Part shown: in pieces, positions 1 through 17,408 of the stretch
How positions within the stretch are numbered: the first letter of the stretch is position 1
How the letters are laid out: every line of letters begins with the position of its first letter
From: Termitomyces sp. T153
Lineage: Eukaryota; Basidiomycota; Agaricomycetes; Agaricales; Lyophyllaceae
Assembly: GCA_018296165.2 (NCBI GenBank)
Contig: JACKQL020000024.1
Location: 310,001-374,000, forward strand
Length of the DNA: 64,000 bases
Direction: 5' to 3'
Notes under the pieces: generated by a model
Seen by the model: only the letters and a program-made list of their open reading frames with translations
Database searches by the model: none
What the model was told of the DNA's origin: nothing
Translations under genes and position numbers: made by a program

Positions 1-1822
1 GTGTTCAAAGATAGCTCTGATCTACCACAAATTTTATACAGAATAGCAATTGAATCATCTTCAGTCAACTCTTCAATCCTGTCATTTTGGTGAGGAGCAT
101 GAGCTTTACAATCTTGATTTCTTGTAGTGATTATAATGTTTCCATGTTGGCAGGAAGGGAAAAAAGTCTGTAGATCAATTCCTGGGTCATCTGCACTATC
201 AAATATCAACAACCAATCTTTCTGTTGGTGGCACAGAATTCTGAGACCAGCAGTGAGATTTGGTTCAGAAATTTTTGCTTGACTGGCAATAAACTTGTAG
301 AATTGTTCTATAGAAACCCTTGAGCTTGCATCAATCAAATATATAGATGCAAATCTAAACAACTGTTCAGACATAGTGTAGTATGTTATAGCTGCACCTC
401 CCTTACCTTGACTTATACATTGCTAGAAACTGCAGCACAATTTGTGTCTTCCCAGCTCCTCCTAAACCATACAAAACATATCTTTTCTGTACCCTTTCAT
501 TCACTGACCCACAATCTGTGGCAAAGTAATTATCCAACTTTGTCAAGATATCTTTTCTTCCTGTAAAGACTTGAGTAGGTGCAGGAATTTGATAAATGTC
601 CTCTATCAAAACAGCAGTTTGTGGATATTGAGGCAGCTGAGACCCCCTGAAATTTCCTATGGAAATCTTGCAGGGACTGACATGTAAAGCTTGCACTAGA
701 CTATCAAGATGGCCATCAACACTAGGATGACACAGGTAAGCCAAAGTGTGTGACTTGATCTCTGATAGCTTCTCTATATCATCAGAAGTAGCATTCTGTA
801 GGCCTTGGTCTACATTCAGCCTATAAAATACATTCAGAATGTGCTTGAATTGGGTTGTCAACTCTGCAGCAACTTTTTCACTGTCAGTTGCAATCCTACT
901 GACAATGTTCAACATATTCCTTGTAGCAGTAGATTGCAATGAGATTGGACCAGGCTGCCCAGCACCAATGCTCACAAGGCAGGCCACTTGTGCAGAATGA
1001 CCATACACAGTTTCTACTTCCTCAAGAACAAGTCTGGTAGGATTATTAAATCCCAGATTACCACCAATGAAGGATTCTTGAAGACCCCCATCTTTAATTA
1101 GCACAGGCTTGAAAAGTCCAGGGGTAGCAGTGGTTGCACGTGCTGCTTCTATGATTGTACAGTTATAGCCCTGATTTGCACCCACTGTGTATGAACGGAA
1201 AACCCGTGGTGTTGTGTTTACTGATGGAAGTGCCACAACAAAACTAGAAATTCCGGATTAACTTCTATTCAGCAACAGACAATTGGACAGACCTCCTACA
1301 ACACTGAGTATCTTGTAGCAGAGCATTTGGCAACAGTCCAGAAGACTTGATTATTGCCTTCATGCCAGCCTCAAAAACTGAGGCTTTGAACATTTCTTTT
1401 TTGTTTCTCCACTTCTTATCTGAAAACACACTAGACATGAAGTGAACATATTCCTCAATGGCCTGATCAATAGGCATCCCAAGCCGTCCAAGAATCAACG
1501 CAATAAGTCTGATATTAGTGTTCAATAACCAACGATATGGACAATAGGTAAATGATTTAGGACATACCCTCCTGTTCCAACACCACCAATGAGATCAAAA
1601 TACTCGCAGGGTCTGGGTACTGTGTTGGCATTAGTGATGAACTTAAGCCTGTTCATGAGCTCCTGAATGATCAGCAACTCGGAGAGACCACGGGTACCGC
1701 CGTCGTCTGCGTCAATTGTGCCAGATTAGTATTATGAGTAACATGAGAAGATTCAGCCTACCAAGAGCTAGAAGCCTAAGCCCACGTTGAGTTTGTACAG
1801 ACTCAGTAACGATATTCTGCAT
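1..1822 (-). CDS. Patatin-like / NB-ARC NLR-type protein (3' end beyond window)
   Basis: Fungal NLR-like protein: an N-terminal patatin (lipid acyl hydrolase) fold followed by an NB-ARC nucleotide-binding switch. Five exons are visible: 1762-1822, 1568-1706, 1294-1508 (last base 1293), 407-1243 and 1-354, giving about 535 residues before the window edge. The start ATG at 1822 lies just upstream of the first patatin motif (DDGGTRG, residues 21-27). The nucleophile elbow reads GGVGTGG (61-67), so the Ser of GxSxG is Gly. The second catalytic motif DGG is at about 190-192. The P-loop GLGGAGKT is near residue 395; then come a Walker B-like stretch (LLIFDSADD) and the NIIITTRN motif. Family knowledge: such proteins often carry C-terminal TPR or ankyrin repeats, which would lie off the window. 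They are thought to act in non-self recognition, but the role here is inference. Confidence 0.85.
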
Positions 1823-4800
1823 ATGTATTACGATTTCGATCCTGGCAATAGTTCTGAAAGATGGGGGGAAAAGATGGGTGCAAACTTGCTGTATAAATCA
1901 GAGAATCAGAGCAACTGCTCTCACGCTTTGACCAACGCTGCTGTTCGAACACTGGAAAATCATTCCAAATGGAGCTCAAACGTGCTCATAGACAAACAAC
2001 ATGTATATTATGTTCGACTTAAGGGAGCGGTAAGTATGGCAACGACCAGAAAAGTTGGTCAACCCAGTCCCAAGCGAATACCAAAAGCGAAGGTGGCTAG
2101 TGCTCGTCGAAAGGCCGCACACTTACATCCGCCGGGCACTGCTTCGATCCAAACCCTATCCCACTCACTGCGGCTTCAGTGCTGCGTCCCGGAGCAAGCT
2201 TCCAAACTATTTACCAACCACCACTAGACGTTTCCAACACCACTTACTTGTGGTGGTATGTACAGTTCGCAGTTCCTCACCGTCCGGAAGCAGATACCGT
2301 GCAGATATTATTGCATATCAAACTCAATGGCACCGTCAAATGCCATCAAGGACATCAAGGACCAAAACAAAGCTGTGTCGCGATAATGACCAGAAATTTA
2401 TCGCCAATGGGTATATCCACTGATGGTCCCTAAGAATCTCATACACGTTCACGATGAAAAACCACTAACTTTTCTTTAGTAGAGTTCGACACCAGGCAAG
2501 GTATGAAAGAGTGGATTTTGACGAGAGCAAAAATTTCGGCCATCATGTAGAGTAAATTGGTAGTAACAGTGAAGACCAATGGTTCGAATCTGGATTGAAG
2601 TCAGCGCTATGGCTCGTACCGAGGTGGACCCAGAACGTACAAGATTCACAGCACTGAGGATGTCATTTATTCAAAAAGAATCAGTCGAGAATGCCGAGAG
2701 CGAATGTGAAGACATCTGTCTCCAGTGTCACGAAGTATCATGACGCGTCCAAAACGTCACTTGGAAGTTGCACACGAAGTTGAGGAATGTTTGGAAGATG
2801 GAGTCGAATGTAAAAGCCAAGTCGGATCAGATCATCCACGAAATGACGAACAAGTTTGTGCCCTACAGTCACAGCAACTGAGACGTGCAAGGGCGGCGTT
2901 GAAAATTCCAAAGCCGGAAGACTCATGCTACTACGAGGCGTCAACCTCCCCATTCTCAACGATGACGGCGCCGGTCAAGGAGACACAAATGTGACAGTGA
3001 CGACTCTCAATCCGTTTCCCGCGACATAAAAGCGTAAGGATATACATACCAGTAGTGACCGACAGAACAAACACGGGAGGTAGAACGACACTGCCTGAAG
3101 GGATCTTAAGAGGGAAAGAACGACACGCGACAGTATATACCAATACACAAGCCATCAAAGACCACAATCGTTTCAATCCTTGGCACGAACCAGGTATCAG
3201 AACTGCCGGAGAAAGTATCCCACAATATCTCAATGCGATTCGATACCCCGTACTTCAGGCCCATATATCCACATTGGGCTCGACGAAGGTTCGTCGACAT
3301 GCTAGCGTTCTCAACGTCCTTGTGTTCCCAATTTCATATTCCATCCTCTCATAGTTCAGCCGGTCTGCGAAAGGCGAGGGGAAGAGAGATGGGTGAAGGA
3401 AGGACAAGAGATGGCGTGAGGGAAGGACAAGAGATGTGTGAAATCGACCGTTGCCTACTCGAGAACTCAAACTTGGATGGGGGGGAAGAGTCAGTGGACC
3501 ATGACCATGGCCAAAAGTGCAAGAGCACTTTGTGACGCTGCAAGTGCCAAGGCATGGTTGCCAGCGCATTGCCCATGCCAGAATGGACGCTTCAATACGC
3601 CAGGACCAATCATTCATCGGCGAAATTACCGTGTCCCCGGCTGCATGCAACCACACCCTCTGAGCTCTGAGTGCCAGTGTGACGTCATGCTGTCACTGGA
3701 ACCGTTGAGTCTTGCCGGCGACCACAAAAAGATTTTTTTAGCCAAGTCCGGATCGCAAAGTTTTTGCGATCCGACGAATAAGTTGTATATATTAGCTGAG
3801 CGCGGCGTCGGCTACACATGGTAAAGAACAATAAGAAGAGTTGAAGTGGAAAAACATAAACATAATCATGTATTGCGTGAGGGAAGAGAAAAGATATGTA
3901 CAACATGGGAGAGGGGGGTGGGCGAGCGAAAAAGTATAATACACGAATAGATTTCTAATGAAAAAGAAAGAAATAATGATTGGTGAGGAGCCACGTTCGG
4001 AAATCCGACGAGCAAGGCTTACTGTCAAAGATTGAAGCCTATACAGCGGCACTAGCCTAACTGCGAAGGAGAGACAATCTTCTAAGGTGATAGATGAGCT
4101 GAGCTCATCGAAAAAGGTGAACTATCTCACCGTGCAGAGTAGAATAGAAAGATGAATAAGAAGAACTGAAAGAAAAAATTGGAACTGTGGGTGATACTCT
4201 GCACGGAGACAATCATCAGAGAACTATTTATCGGTGAGAGAGCGGCTGAACGCTCACCTGTGTTGCAGCGATGAAATATGAGAGTGTGAAGAATCAACAC
4301 AGTGATAAATGAGACCTGGCCTTACTGTCATCTGTATGGCTTCCGCCATAAACAATGGCGCCATGCCGACGACGGCCAAGAGACTTTTGGAGTAAAGCAC
4401 AAGGGATGCCGAGGTATGCGCCTGTTGCACAGAGGCCTCCAAAAATGCTCCTTACCCTCGGAACCCGCATTTACGCCGAATCGCATTGGCGATTTCTGAT
4501 ACGTTCCGGAGTAATACACGTCTTAGAGACACGACGTTACGCTAGGAAACACAAAACCACTGAGCACTGCAGTGAACACTGGCGAGAAGAAATCCGCAGA
4601 ATCAAGTGGTCCATTGCGGCGAAAGAAGGGCAGTAATCATTTGACGGTGCCTCTTGCAAGAACAAAGCAAAAGGAAAGGCTTCATTCCTGGATCTCGAAC
4701 GTTTTCCATGATGACAAAAGTCACGGTTGATGAATGATCGGATAAAATCCAACGAAGACTATCAATAGCTGCAGGTGCCCACGATGACAAAATCCAGAAT

Positions 4801-4879
4801 ACACTCGAAAGTACACTGCTGCTACCAAGTTGTTACTCAGAAGATTCTTGTTTTTCATGAATTTGCGAGCCCTCAATGA
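1823..4879. other. About 3 kb with no recognised gene
   Basis: Only short open frames on both strands, none with a recognisable domain or a coherent exon chain. A minus-strand stretch at about 2738-3233 reads open in two pieces separated by a possible intron beginning GTATGT near 3050, but the translation matches no family I know. It could be promoter sequence for the flanking genes, a decayed gene or lineage-specific sequence. Confidence 0.4.
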
Positions 4880-5822
4880 TCACTCCGCCGCTCGTGCTTG
4901 GACATGCGTTCCTTCAGCGGTTTGAAACTGCGATCCCTTTCCTTTTCCGCGTTTCTTCTCGGTTCGTTTCTCCAACACACGGGCAAGCTCCACATTCTTG
5001 AGATTCTTTGTTGTTCTTGTTTCGAATGAGACAGCTCTGAAGCTTAGCAGCATGTCTAACAGCCTCATGGGTTTGTGAGAGATCAAATCAGCTTCATGAA
5101 TCATAGCCACGATATACTCAGCTCCGCACCCACCGACTTGCTCCATCAGCATATCCCACTTCAACCCCAGTAGATACTTCATCATCCAAACATCGTTGTG
5201 CCAACGCGTTCCCAACAATTGGCCGCATCATCTCAGTTACTTGTCGTGCGACCTTCTTGTCCTTTAATTCGACCTAGCCCTCGATTTTGAGGTATATTTC
5301 TTCCCAAGATATACACATTTAAGATCTATTCAGGAAGGTAAGTGAAGGTATACGCGACATACCTTCTTGTTGTAGATACACGCGTACAACCTCTCCATAC
5401 GGACTCATGAGATGCCCCACCCTACTCGGGCGCATCCCTGGTAGTGTATAGATGACCCCAGCGCGATCTTAAATTTTTTTGAATTCCTCTAAGGCTTTCC
5501 AAGTCAGTAATTTGACCGTTTTTTCAGCTAGCCGAGAAGAGCCCTCAGGGTCCATGCCGTCGCCCATATCGCCTGGTTCAAAAGAGTTCTCTTCATCTGA
5601 GCTACGGTTCATTTCTCCTTCACGAGCAGAAGCGTCGGAATGCCCCAGTCGCGAAGGACTAGCTTCAAATTCTTTCAAGTAGAACTCGTAGTAGCCTGAG
5701 ATTACGATAGACAAGTGTAAGTATCAGCGATACTTATGGAAAAATGATAGACACTCTAATGTATCTCATCACATACCTGGACTTTCACTTGGTATCGACA
5801 AAGCGGAAATAGAAGAGTTCAT
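4880..5822 (-). pseudogene. Decayed ESF2/ABT1-like rRNA-processing factor
   Basis: ESF2 (ABT1 in animals) is an RRM-type nucleolar protein of the small-subunit processome. A two-exon start is still readable: 5777-5822, then from 5695 with a GTATGT...CTCAG intron. It is followed by conserved blocks: KALEEFKK, DRAGVIY, GHLMSPYGEVVRVYLQQE, VELKDKKVARQVTEMM, GTRWHNDVWMMKYL, KWDMLMEQV and NVELARVLEKR. The frame is broken at least three ways. A TAA at 5469-5471 falls between KK and DRAG. A TAG at 5274-5276 stands where family members have Trp in EGWVE. A frameshift lies between VTEMM and GTRW near 5215. The segment after VIY also looks a few residues short. The intron after QQE (from 5362, GTATGT) is preserved. 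The family assignment comes from remembered conservation and needs a search. A working copy elsewhere in the genome is expected because the family is essential in yeast. Confidence 0.72.
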
Positions 5823-6110
5823 GTCCGACTACGTTGGGAAGAAAGCAAAGATGATCTCTTCCCCAAAGTGGGGGTCGGGAGGAGACATCAACACTAGTAG
5901 AGAAGAGAACCAAGAAATCCTCGAGTCTTCACAATGACTGCTATCAAATTACACGCGTTCCGAGAAGATCGGATGATACCCAGTAATTACGTTACGCACG
6001 TGATCGTGAACTCAGCGCGAACGGTGTGGCGGACGACAGCGAGCAGTCCAAGCTCTATTCACTCAAACCGCTAATCAGGCATCCTGTTATTCGGCCCCCT
6101 ACTACGCGCC

Positions 6111-9100
6111 ATGTCTGCAAAAGACCGTCACTATTGGGCTCAGCTTCGCCTTGCTCTGACCTCCGGTCAATGGTCATCGCAATGCCCCGCGAAGACACCT
6201 ACTGGCATGGTTCTACCTTGGTCTGAACTTCTGCGTAAGTTCAACAAACACTGCAAGGGATTCCAGGACGTTGCGCAAATTGCGTCACATACCCAGGCAC
6301 TTGCATTATTACTTGCGGCCAATTCACAGGATGAGGACCAAAACGATGCACCGGAAGAAAGAGAATCTGAATATCCTGTAAAGTTGGGTTCAGAGTGCAT
6401 ACTACCAGAGGAAAGAGTTGAAGAAGCCAGAGCCAATTACGATGCATTGACGAGCCTCAAGTCTTCCAACTATGACGTGCGTACCACAGTATCATATTGT
6501 TGAACTATCTGCGATGCCAGACCTTACAGAGCTTGAACTTCGCCCTTGCATACTATGCTTATGCCTTGGGTAACCCTGCACAATGTCTGTTGCACCTTTC
6601 CGACATTCCAGAACTTCTCAACCTTCAGAACCATATACCCACTGATTCTACATCGACAACCACGGCTCATGCGCATCATATAGGCTTGCATGTCCCAAGC
6701 TTCTCAACTTCGCGCTCATTCTCATCGGTTGGTGGCAGTTTTGTGACCCTGACAGACTCTTCTACACCGGAGATCAGAGATGGAAGGTCGTGGGCCATGA
6801 CCGAGTCGCTGAGGAGCGTCTGTTTGCAAGGTTCTTGCTCGGCAGTATCTCTTCAACGTTGGTACTGATACTTCTTGATTGAAGGCATGTCTCATGAAAA
6901 ACTTTCTCCGTCCAATCCACAAGTCGCCCTGAATGCATATGGTACTGCCTTACCCCTCCTCGAGTCGTTAGGAAACATGCTGTCAGATCAAACATCCGCC
7001 GCATCAACTCCAACTCTTGCAACTAACTCGAAAGTGTTTACACACCAACGCGAACTCTGGCGTTGGGTAGAGCGCCTCCTCTGGCGGGCTATCGTAGTTT
7101 CTGCGACCATAGCGGGACCGACAACTACTTGTGAAGATGTATGGACGTGGTTTCACCACTATAGTGCATGCAGTATCCACTGGCCCGCGACATTCTGCAC
7201 CTGGCACCGATCTACCATTTCTGCTCTCCATCTCCGAGCCGTAATCTTACGACACCACCCCATACACGCTTCACAACCAATATTGCCTACTGTGGGTAGT
7301 GAAGAGAAGCAATGGTTGCATACGGCACGAACAGTGGTAAATGATTATCGAGCAATTTTAGATGCCTGTACAAGCTTCCCTCGTGCCGGAGAACGGAATG
7401 TACGAGTAGAAGATTTCGTTGACCTCTGTGTAGGAGTGTGGGAGGCCGATGGTGCAAATAGCGAAGACGCAGGATGGGTGATCGATGTCAGTCATTCTTT
7501 TGGGCTGGATTTGGTGTCACTCACGCTTCCTTACGACAGATCCTTTGGTGGGCGACCCGCCTCACCTTCAATTCTCCCAAGGTTCTACGACACCTAACAC
7601 TGATACTTCATGCTACTGGGGACACTTCCCTCGCTCGAAGAACACTCCTACTTTACTCACAAGTCGTCGGGAAGGCATATGAAACCAAACAAGCTAATAC
7701 TGCCACGCCATTATCGAGCACAGGAAATTTCAATGACAGCGATATTGACAATGCTGATTCTGACTCAGTTTCCGATAAGGAATGGGTGGAAATGTTGATC
7801 TACGGTGCACGTATGCTCTGCCGGTGGGCAACGTCCCAGACTGGACTTGAAGGATTGAGGGAAGCGCGTGAGGCTGGTGTTTGCATTGAGAGGGCCAGAA
7901 CAAGGCTGCGGATCGTTGGCATTGATGGGATTCGTCTGGCTGCGCGGGTCGATCTTGCAGAAGGCGTTTGGAACTTTGTTATGGCACTCAAAGGTGACTA
8001 GACCCTTGATTCCGCATTTTTCATCATCTAATGAAGAGCTGGCTTTCAGAGCAGGACACTCACACACGCCCAGCTCGTCTTGCGGCTGCGCACAAGTTCT
8101 TTGTGCAAGCCTGCTCCCCGACTTCTTTAGATCCAGAAGAAGCTTCCAAATTCACTCCCGATCCAGCGGCGTTATACCACCTAGCGCTGTCATTTGCTCA
8201 TCCAGGACCAGACCATAACCTCGAACAAGCCATCCTACATGCTGGACGCGCCGCCGAGGCCGAACCTCGTGAGATCCGCTACTGGCATCTTTTTGGGCTC
8301 CTTCTTGCAGCCGCAGAGAAATGGACTGAAGCACGGCAGATGTTAGAATTAGGAGCAGCCATTGGCGAAAATGAGCCAGCAGAAGATGTCACTGAGGATG
8401 GTGCAGAGGACGGTGAGATTTATGAGCAGACCTCAAGAGTGAGTGACCCTGAAGAGAACCTGGAAGTACCGGAGAAAGATTTCCCGGTGTCTGCGAAAGC
8501 AATAGGTACAGACACCGGTCCTGAAGTGGTAGATATACCCCTCGCTAATAGGCATGCTACTCCGACAACAGTGCCGTCGGTTCAAATACCTCTCATCGAT
8601 GGCACTCGCATCTCTCCGGCCGGAGCACTTCTTGCCCCTGTTCAGGACCATCCACCGCCATCAAAGGAGGACCTATTTGAATATGCGCTACAACTTCGGA
8701 TGACTCAAGGTGTGCTGACCGAGGTAATTGCTGGTGCAGAGGGTGCAGAGCAGAAGTGGCTCGAAGTGTTTACCTGGGTGGCCGCACAACAGACATCCAC
8801 TGTAGATCAAAACACACCAAGACGATCGGTAGATGATGGTGCAGCGACAACGGGCAGGTCGCCATTCATTAGTGTACCCACCGATGATAGTGCAGCGCCA
8901 TATTCGCCCACCCACGAAAGTCATGAGAAACAGGACACCCCCGAGCCTATTCCTATAATAGCTGCTTCTACAACTCCTGATAGTGAAGCTCCTCAACATC
9001 AAACTGGGAAACCTAGTCCTACGAAGCGCTCGTCGTCATTTGATCGCGACACGTCCAAAGGAAAAAAGATGCAGCAAATGATTAAGTATCGTATGCATCA

Positions 9101-9972
9101 GGGACGTGCACGAGTTTCGACGATCTCAAGGAAGATTAAAACGGGAAGCCTTAAGAAAGCGAACTCGACACCTGGTATGTTACCATCCTCCATGTTTGAC
9201 TGTCGTATTCAAGCATACTGCACTACTAGACTTCCACGCCATCCTGCGCCAAACGTCCTATCAGGCATCTTCGATCCACTCTAGACGCCGCCTCAGCTCG
9301 TTTCTACATAATCCGAACGATCGTACTCCGACAGTATCGCCTCCGCCTCTCCCCGTTCCACCTTCAGCCCCACCCCAGGATAGAAAGCGCAATTTACGAG
9401 TAGCACACAGGGAGCGACTGATAGCAGACTTGTGGTTGATGTCTGCAGCAACATTCAGGCGCTTGGGAAAGATCGATCAGGCCAAGGGCGCAATACAAGA
9501 AGCGGAGGTAAAAGATGAGGGAAATCCAAGGGTGTGGGTGCAAGTAAGTATGGTCCATACCTCTGAAGTTTACTCGTGATAACCGACTTTCTCTCAGTTG
9601 GGCCTATATTACATCACTCAAGACCAACAAGAACACGCGATAGATGCCTACCAAAAGGCATTGTTCATTAACCCGGACGATGTGTCTGCTTCGGTACACC
9701 TCGCACGACTGTTTCTCGCCAGGCATGAGACTCAAGCAGAGCTTTCGACCAGCACTGGAACGTCGAACGATGTGGATCTAACGGCAGGATTGTTGAGTCA
9801 CCTTACTCGCGGAAATGGCTGGCATGTCCCCGAGGCATGGTACTATTTAGCGAAAGCATATGGGCTGCAGGGAAGAAAGAAGAGAGAACGGGAATGTCTG
9901 GATTTTGCTTTGCTCCTCTCAGCCAGTCGAGGGATCAGGGAGATCGGCACAGCAGTGGGTTGGTGTATATAA
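6111..9972 (+). CDS. YPP1: TPR protein, Ypp1/TTC7-like (PI4-kinase complex)
   Basis: Seven exons keep frame throughout: 6111-6476, 6521-6830, 6885-7486, 7540-7993, 8050-9174, 9230-9543 and 9598-9972, giving 1,181 residues. The start ATG at 6111 leads MSAKDRHYWAQLR. The N-terminal half is helical. The middle (roughly residues 670-890) is acidic, Ser/Pro-rich and probably disordered. The C-terminal ~200 residues hold TPR units, for example the helices around AATFRRLGKIDQAKGAIQEA and HAIDAYQKALFINPDD. Known role of the family: Ypp1/TTC7 joins Efr3 to hold PI4-kinase Stt4 at the plasma membrane. The identification rests on overall architecture and the C-terminal TPR pattern, so another large TPR scaffold remains possible. 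It is convergent with the RPC1 gene downstream. Confidence 0.7.
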
Positions 9973-11935
9973 GAAATCGTGCTTCAGTTCATATTTTTTG
10001 CGAGGCTGGACTTTGCAGTCTCCGGAAACTTCTCATTGTTCGGGCTGGGCCATTACGCACCCACTTATATATACAGTACGTATGTATATCTCTTGTGGCA
10101 TTTACGGACTACCTTATGCTTCAAGAGACTCCTCAGAAGCACCAGAGCCTGAAAGCAGGCCTAATTTAATTCCATATCTTGTAATCACAGTACATCAGAT
10201 GTTGATTCGAAATAAGAATTGAACAAAAACCGATGGCATACGAAGCATTATGATGATACTAAGTACCAGCCATTTCTTTTGAGACAAGGTGTCAATGACA
10301 ATGTTATTCTATCTAGCCCATGTATACTTGCATCCAGGCCCGTATCGGACGTGATCATGTATAAGCGGCAGTTCAACGCGAAAACGAGATAGGTTGTTCT
10401 GTTGACCATAGTTCAGCAGTGTTGAACTTCTTCTCATGACTTGCAACCATATGTTTTTATTGACGCGATCGGTGTCTCCGAGTCGGTGTCTTTCCATTCC
10501 ACGTGCGTTTCATGCTTGCTAGCGTCATATTCGTAGGAGTAAAGGAATACATTATCAACTAGGACCGATACACTAAGTCGGTATCGGCTTTGACCCGCGT
10601 CCGAAAACGCGAACGCGATCGGTGTCTCTTCAAAACGCAATCAGTGTCTTTCCATCCGCGTGCACATCCAAGTCTTGTGCGCACTGTAAGCTTGTGTTGT
10701 AAGCAGCCATGCGCTTACAATTGGCCAGATACTGTCGTTTACTCACATGTACACAACACACAGTCTCAGTGTATACAAGGCGACGTGAATTTGTAACTGG
10801 GATACGCCACTTGCTGTTTTACGATCGCTTGGAATCACTTGACAATCTTTTGAATGGCGCACTTATGATTCCAAAATGGTAATGCCTAGTGAATTACCAG
10901 TGACCCTGATCTGTAGTGATGCGGCCACAGACCTGAGTTAAGCAGCTCAAAGTATACGAAGAAAAACAAATCATATCATTTGTAGGCTTTACCAAAATGA
11001 TACTTAGTCCTCGGGAAAATCGTGCTCTAGTCGGCACTAAGGAGCAGCGCTTGGTGTTGGCTTAATGACAGGAGTTGAAATGGCCTCCGACCTCGGGCTC
11101 ACTTTTCAGAACCTAGGATTGAGAAAACATGTACCTCTACTCCGACTGGGATCACTGAGTGAACCTGGATTATTCTCCGCGTTTATCCCAACGACCAGCC
11201 TTCTTCTCCACATGGTAGGTTCCATTAAAATAGAGACAGAACACCTCGGGATGGTCGTGCTCGGTACAGAGTAGAGATCACCATGTTTGGTCTCAATGGG
11301 TTTGTTCGCAAAGGTGAAGAAGCCGGGCTAGAGACATGATGGAATAAGTTATGCCAATGACCGTTAGCATATCATGATATTTTCGTCCTTCTTTCCGCCC
11401 TGAACGCATGATTATCGTGCGACGTCCGCTCACAGAAACTGATTAAATAAGTGATCTCCCCAAATTGCACCCCATTTTCGGAATGTATTACACCCATAGA
11501 TCAAGGCAAAACTCGCGAGGAAGGATGAATGTGCTCTCAACACACTTTCGCTGCAAGTCAAAATATATATGCCAAAGTCATGTACTCCAACGCCCATTAC
11601 CCGCTTCCAGGTTGAGATAGATAGTGTAGTGGTCATGACCAGACCACAAAATTGATTATGATCAACTATCAGCGCTCAACTGGAATGAAACATGGCAGGC
11701 TACATATAGCCAGGGCCCCGGGTAATTAGATGCGTTTCATACCAATACTTACGACCTTGGAGGATCGAAGTATTAAGAAAAGGAGTGCGTAGGATCATTT
11801 CAGGGTAGATTTTCCCTTTCAAGTTTCATCGCCACATGGTTGTTCCTTGAGATTGTTTGACCGAGCTTGCGCCGACAGAGGAAGGAAGATAACACTTACA
11901 GTGATACAATATTAACAATAAGTCATAATCTATAT
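9973..11935. other. Convergent intergenic region
   Basis: About 2 kb between the 3' ends of the TPR gene and RPC1. No open frame with recognisable content. It holds an imperfect direct repeat at about 10461-10505 and 10610-10660, sharing CGCGATCGGTGTCTC and GTGTCTTTCCAT blocks. It presumably contains both 3' UTRs. Confidence 0.45.
10461..10665. repeat. Imperfect direct repeat pair
   Basis: Two copies of a roughly 45-base segment, each with a CGCGATCGGTGTCTC core followed by GTGTCTTTCCAT and then a CGTGC block, spaced about 150 bases apart. Between them lies another related run (GACCGATACACTAAGTCGG). No coding or structural role is evident. Confidence 0.4.
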
Positions 11936-17145
<5,210 letters not shown>

Positions 17146-17408
17146 CTGAACCTTCCAAAGAACTACTTTTGTCGTTACGCTAGGTTCGTTTCGTGATACC
17201 CAAGAAAGATCTGATATATCAAAAGTCGTAGAATTTTCGTAAATATGACAGGTCAGACAAGGACAAGTGAAAGGATAGCCAAACAGCAAACGCCGATGGT
17301 GCACGGTTGCCGATTTCTGAATCCAGAAATTATCGCTTTGTGACGTGACCGTGATACGATCGCGTGACGACTTGCGCGTCCCTCACTGCAGACCTTGTCT
17401 TCTTAGCC
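17146..17408. promoter_or_regulatory. Divergent promoter region, RPC1 / proteasome alpha-1
   Basis: 263 bases between the two start codons of oppositely oriented housekeeping genes, so both promoters and 5' UTRs must lie here or overlap. A near-palindromic GTGACGTGACCGTGA cluster is at about 17340-17355 and CGATCGCGTGACGACTTGCG follows. No clear TATA box was seen. The role is inferred from position. Confidence 0.5.

Noticed and set aside
2725..3656. Several 60-130 codon open frames between the NLR and ESF2-like genes
   Set aside because: They lie on both strands, overlap one another, lack recognisable domains and do not link through consistent splice sites.
11065..11636. Short open frames between the TPR and RPC1 genes
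   Set aside because: They are under 70 codons, on both strands, with no homology recognised and no splice partners.
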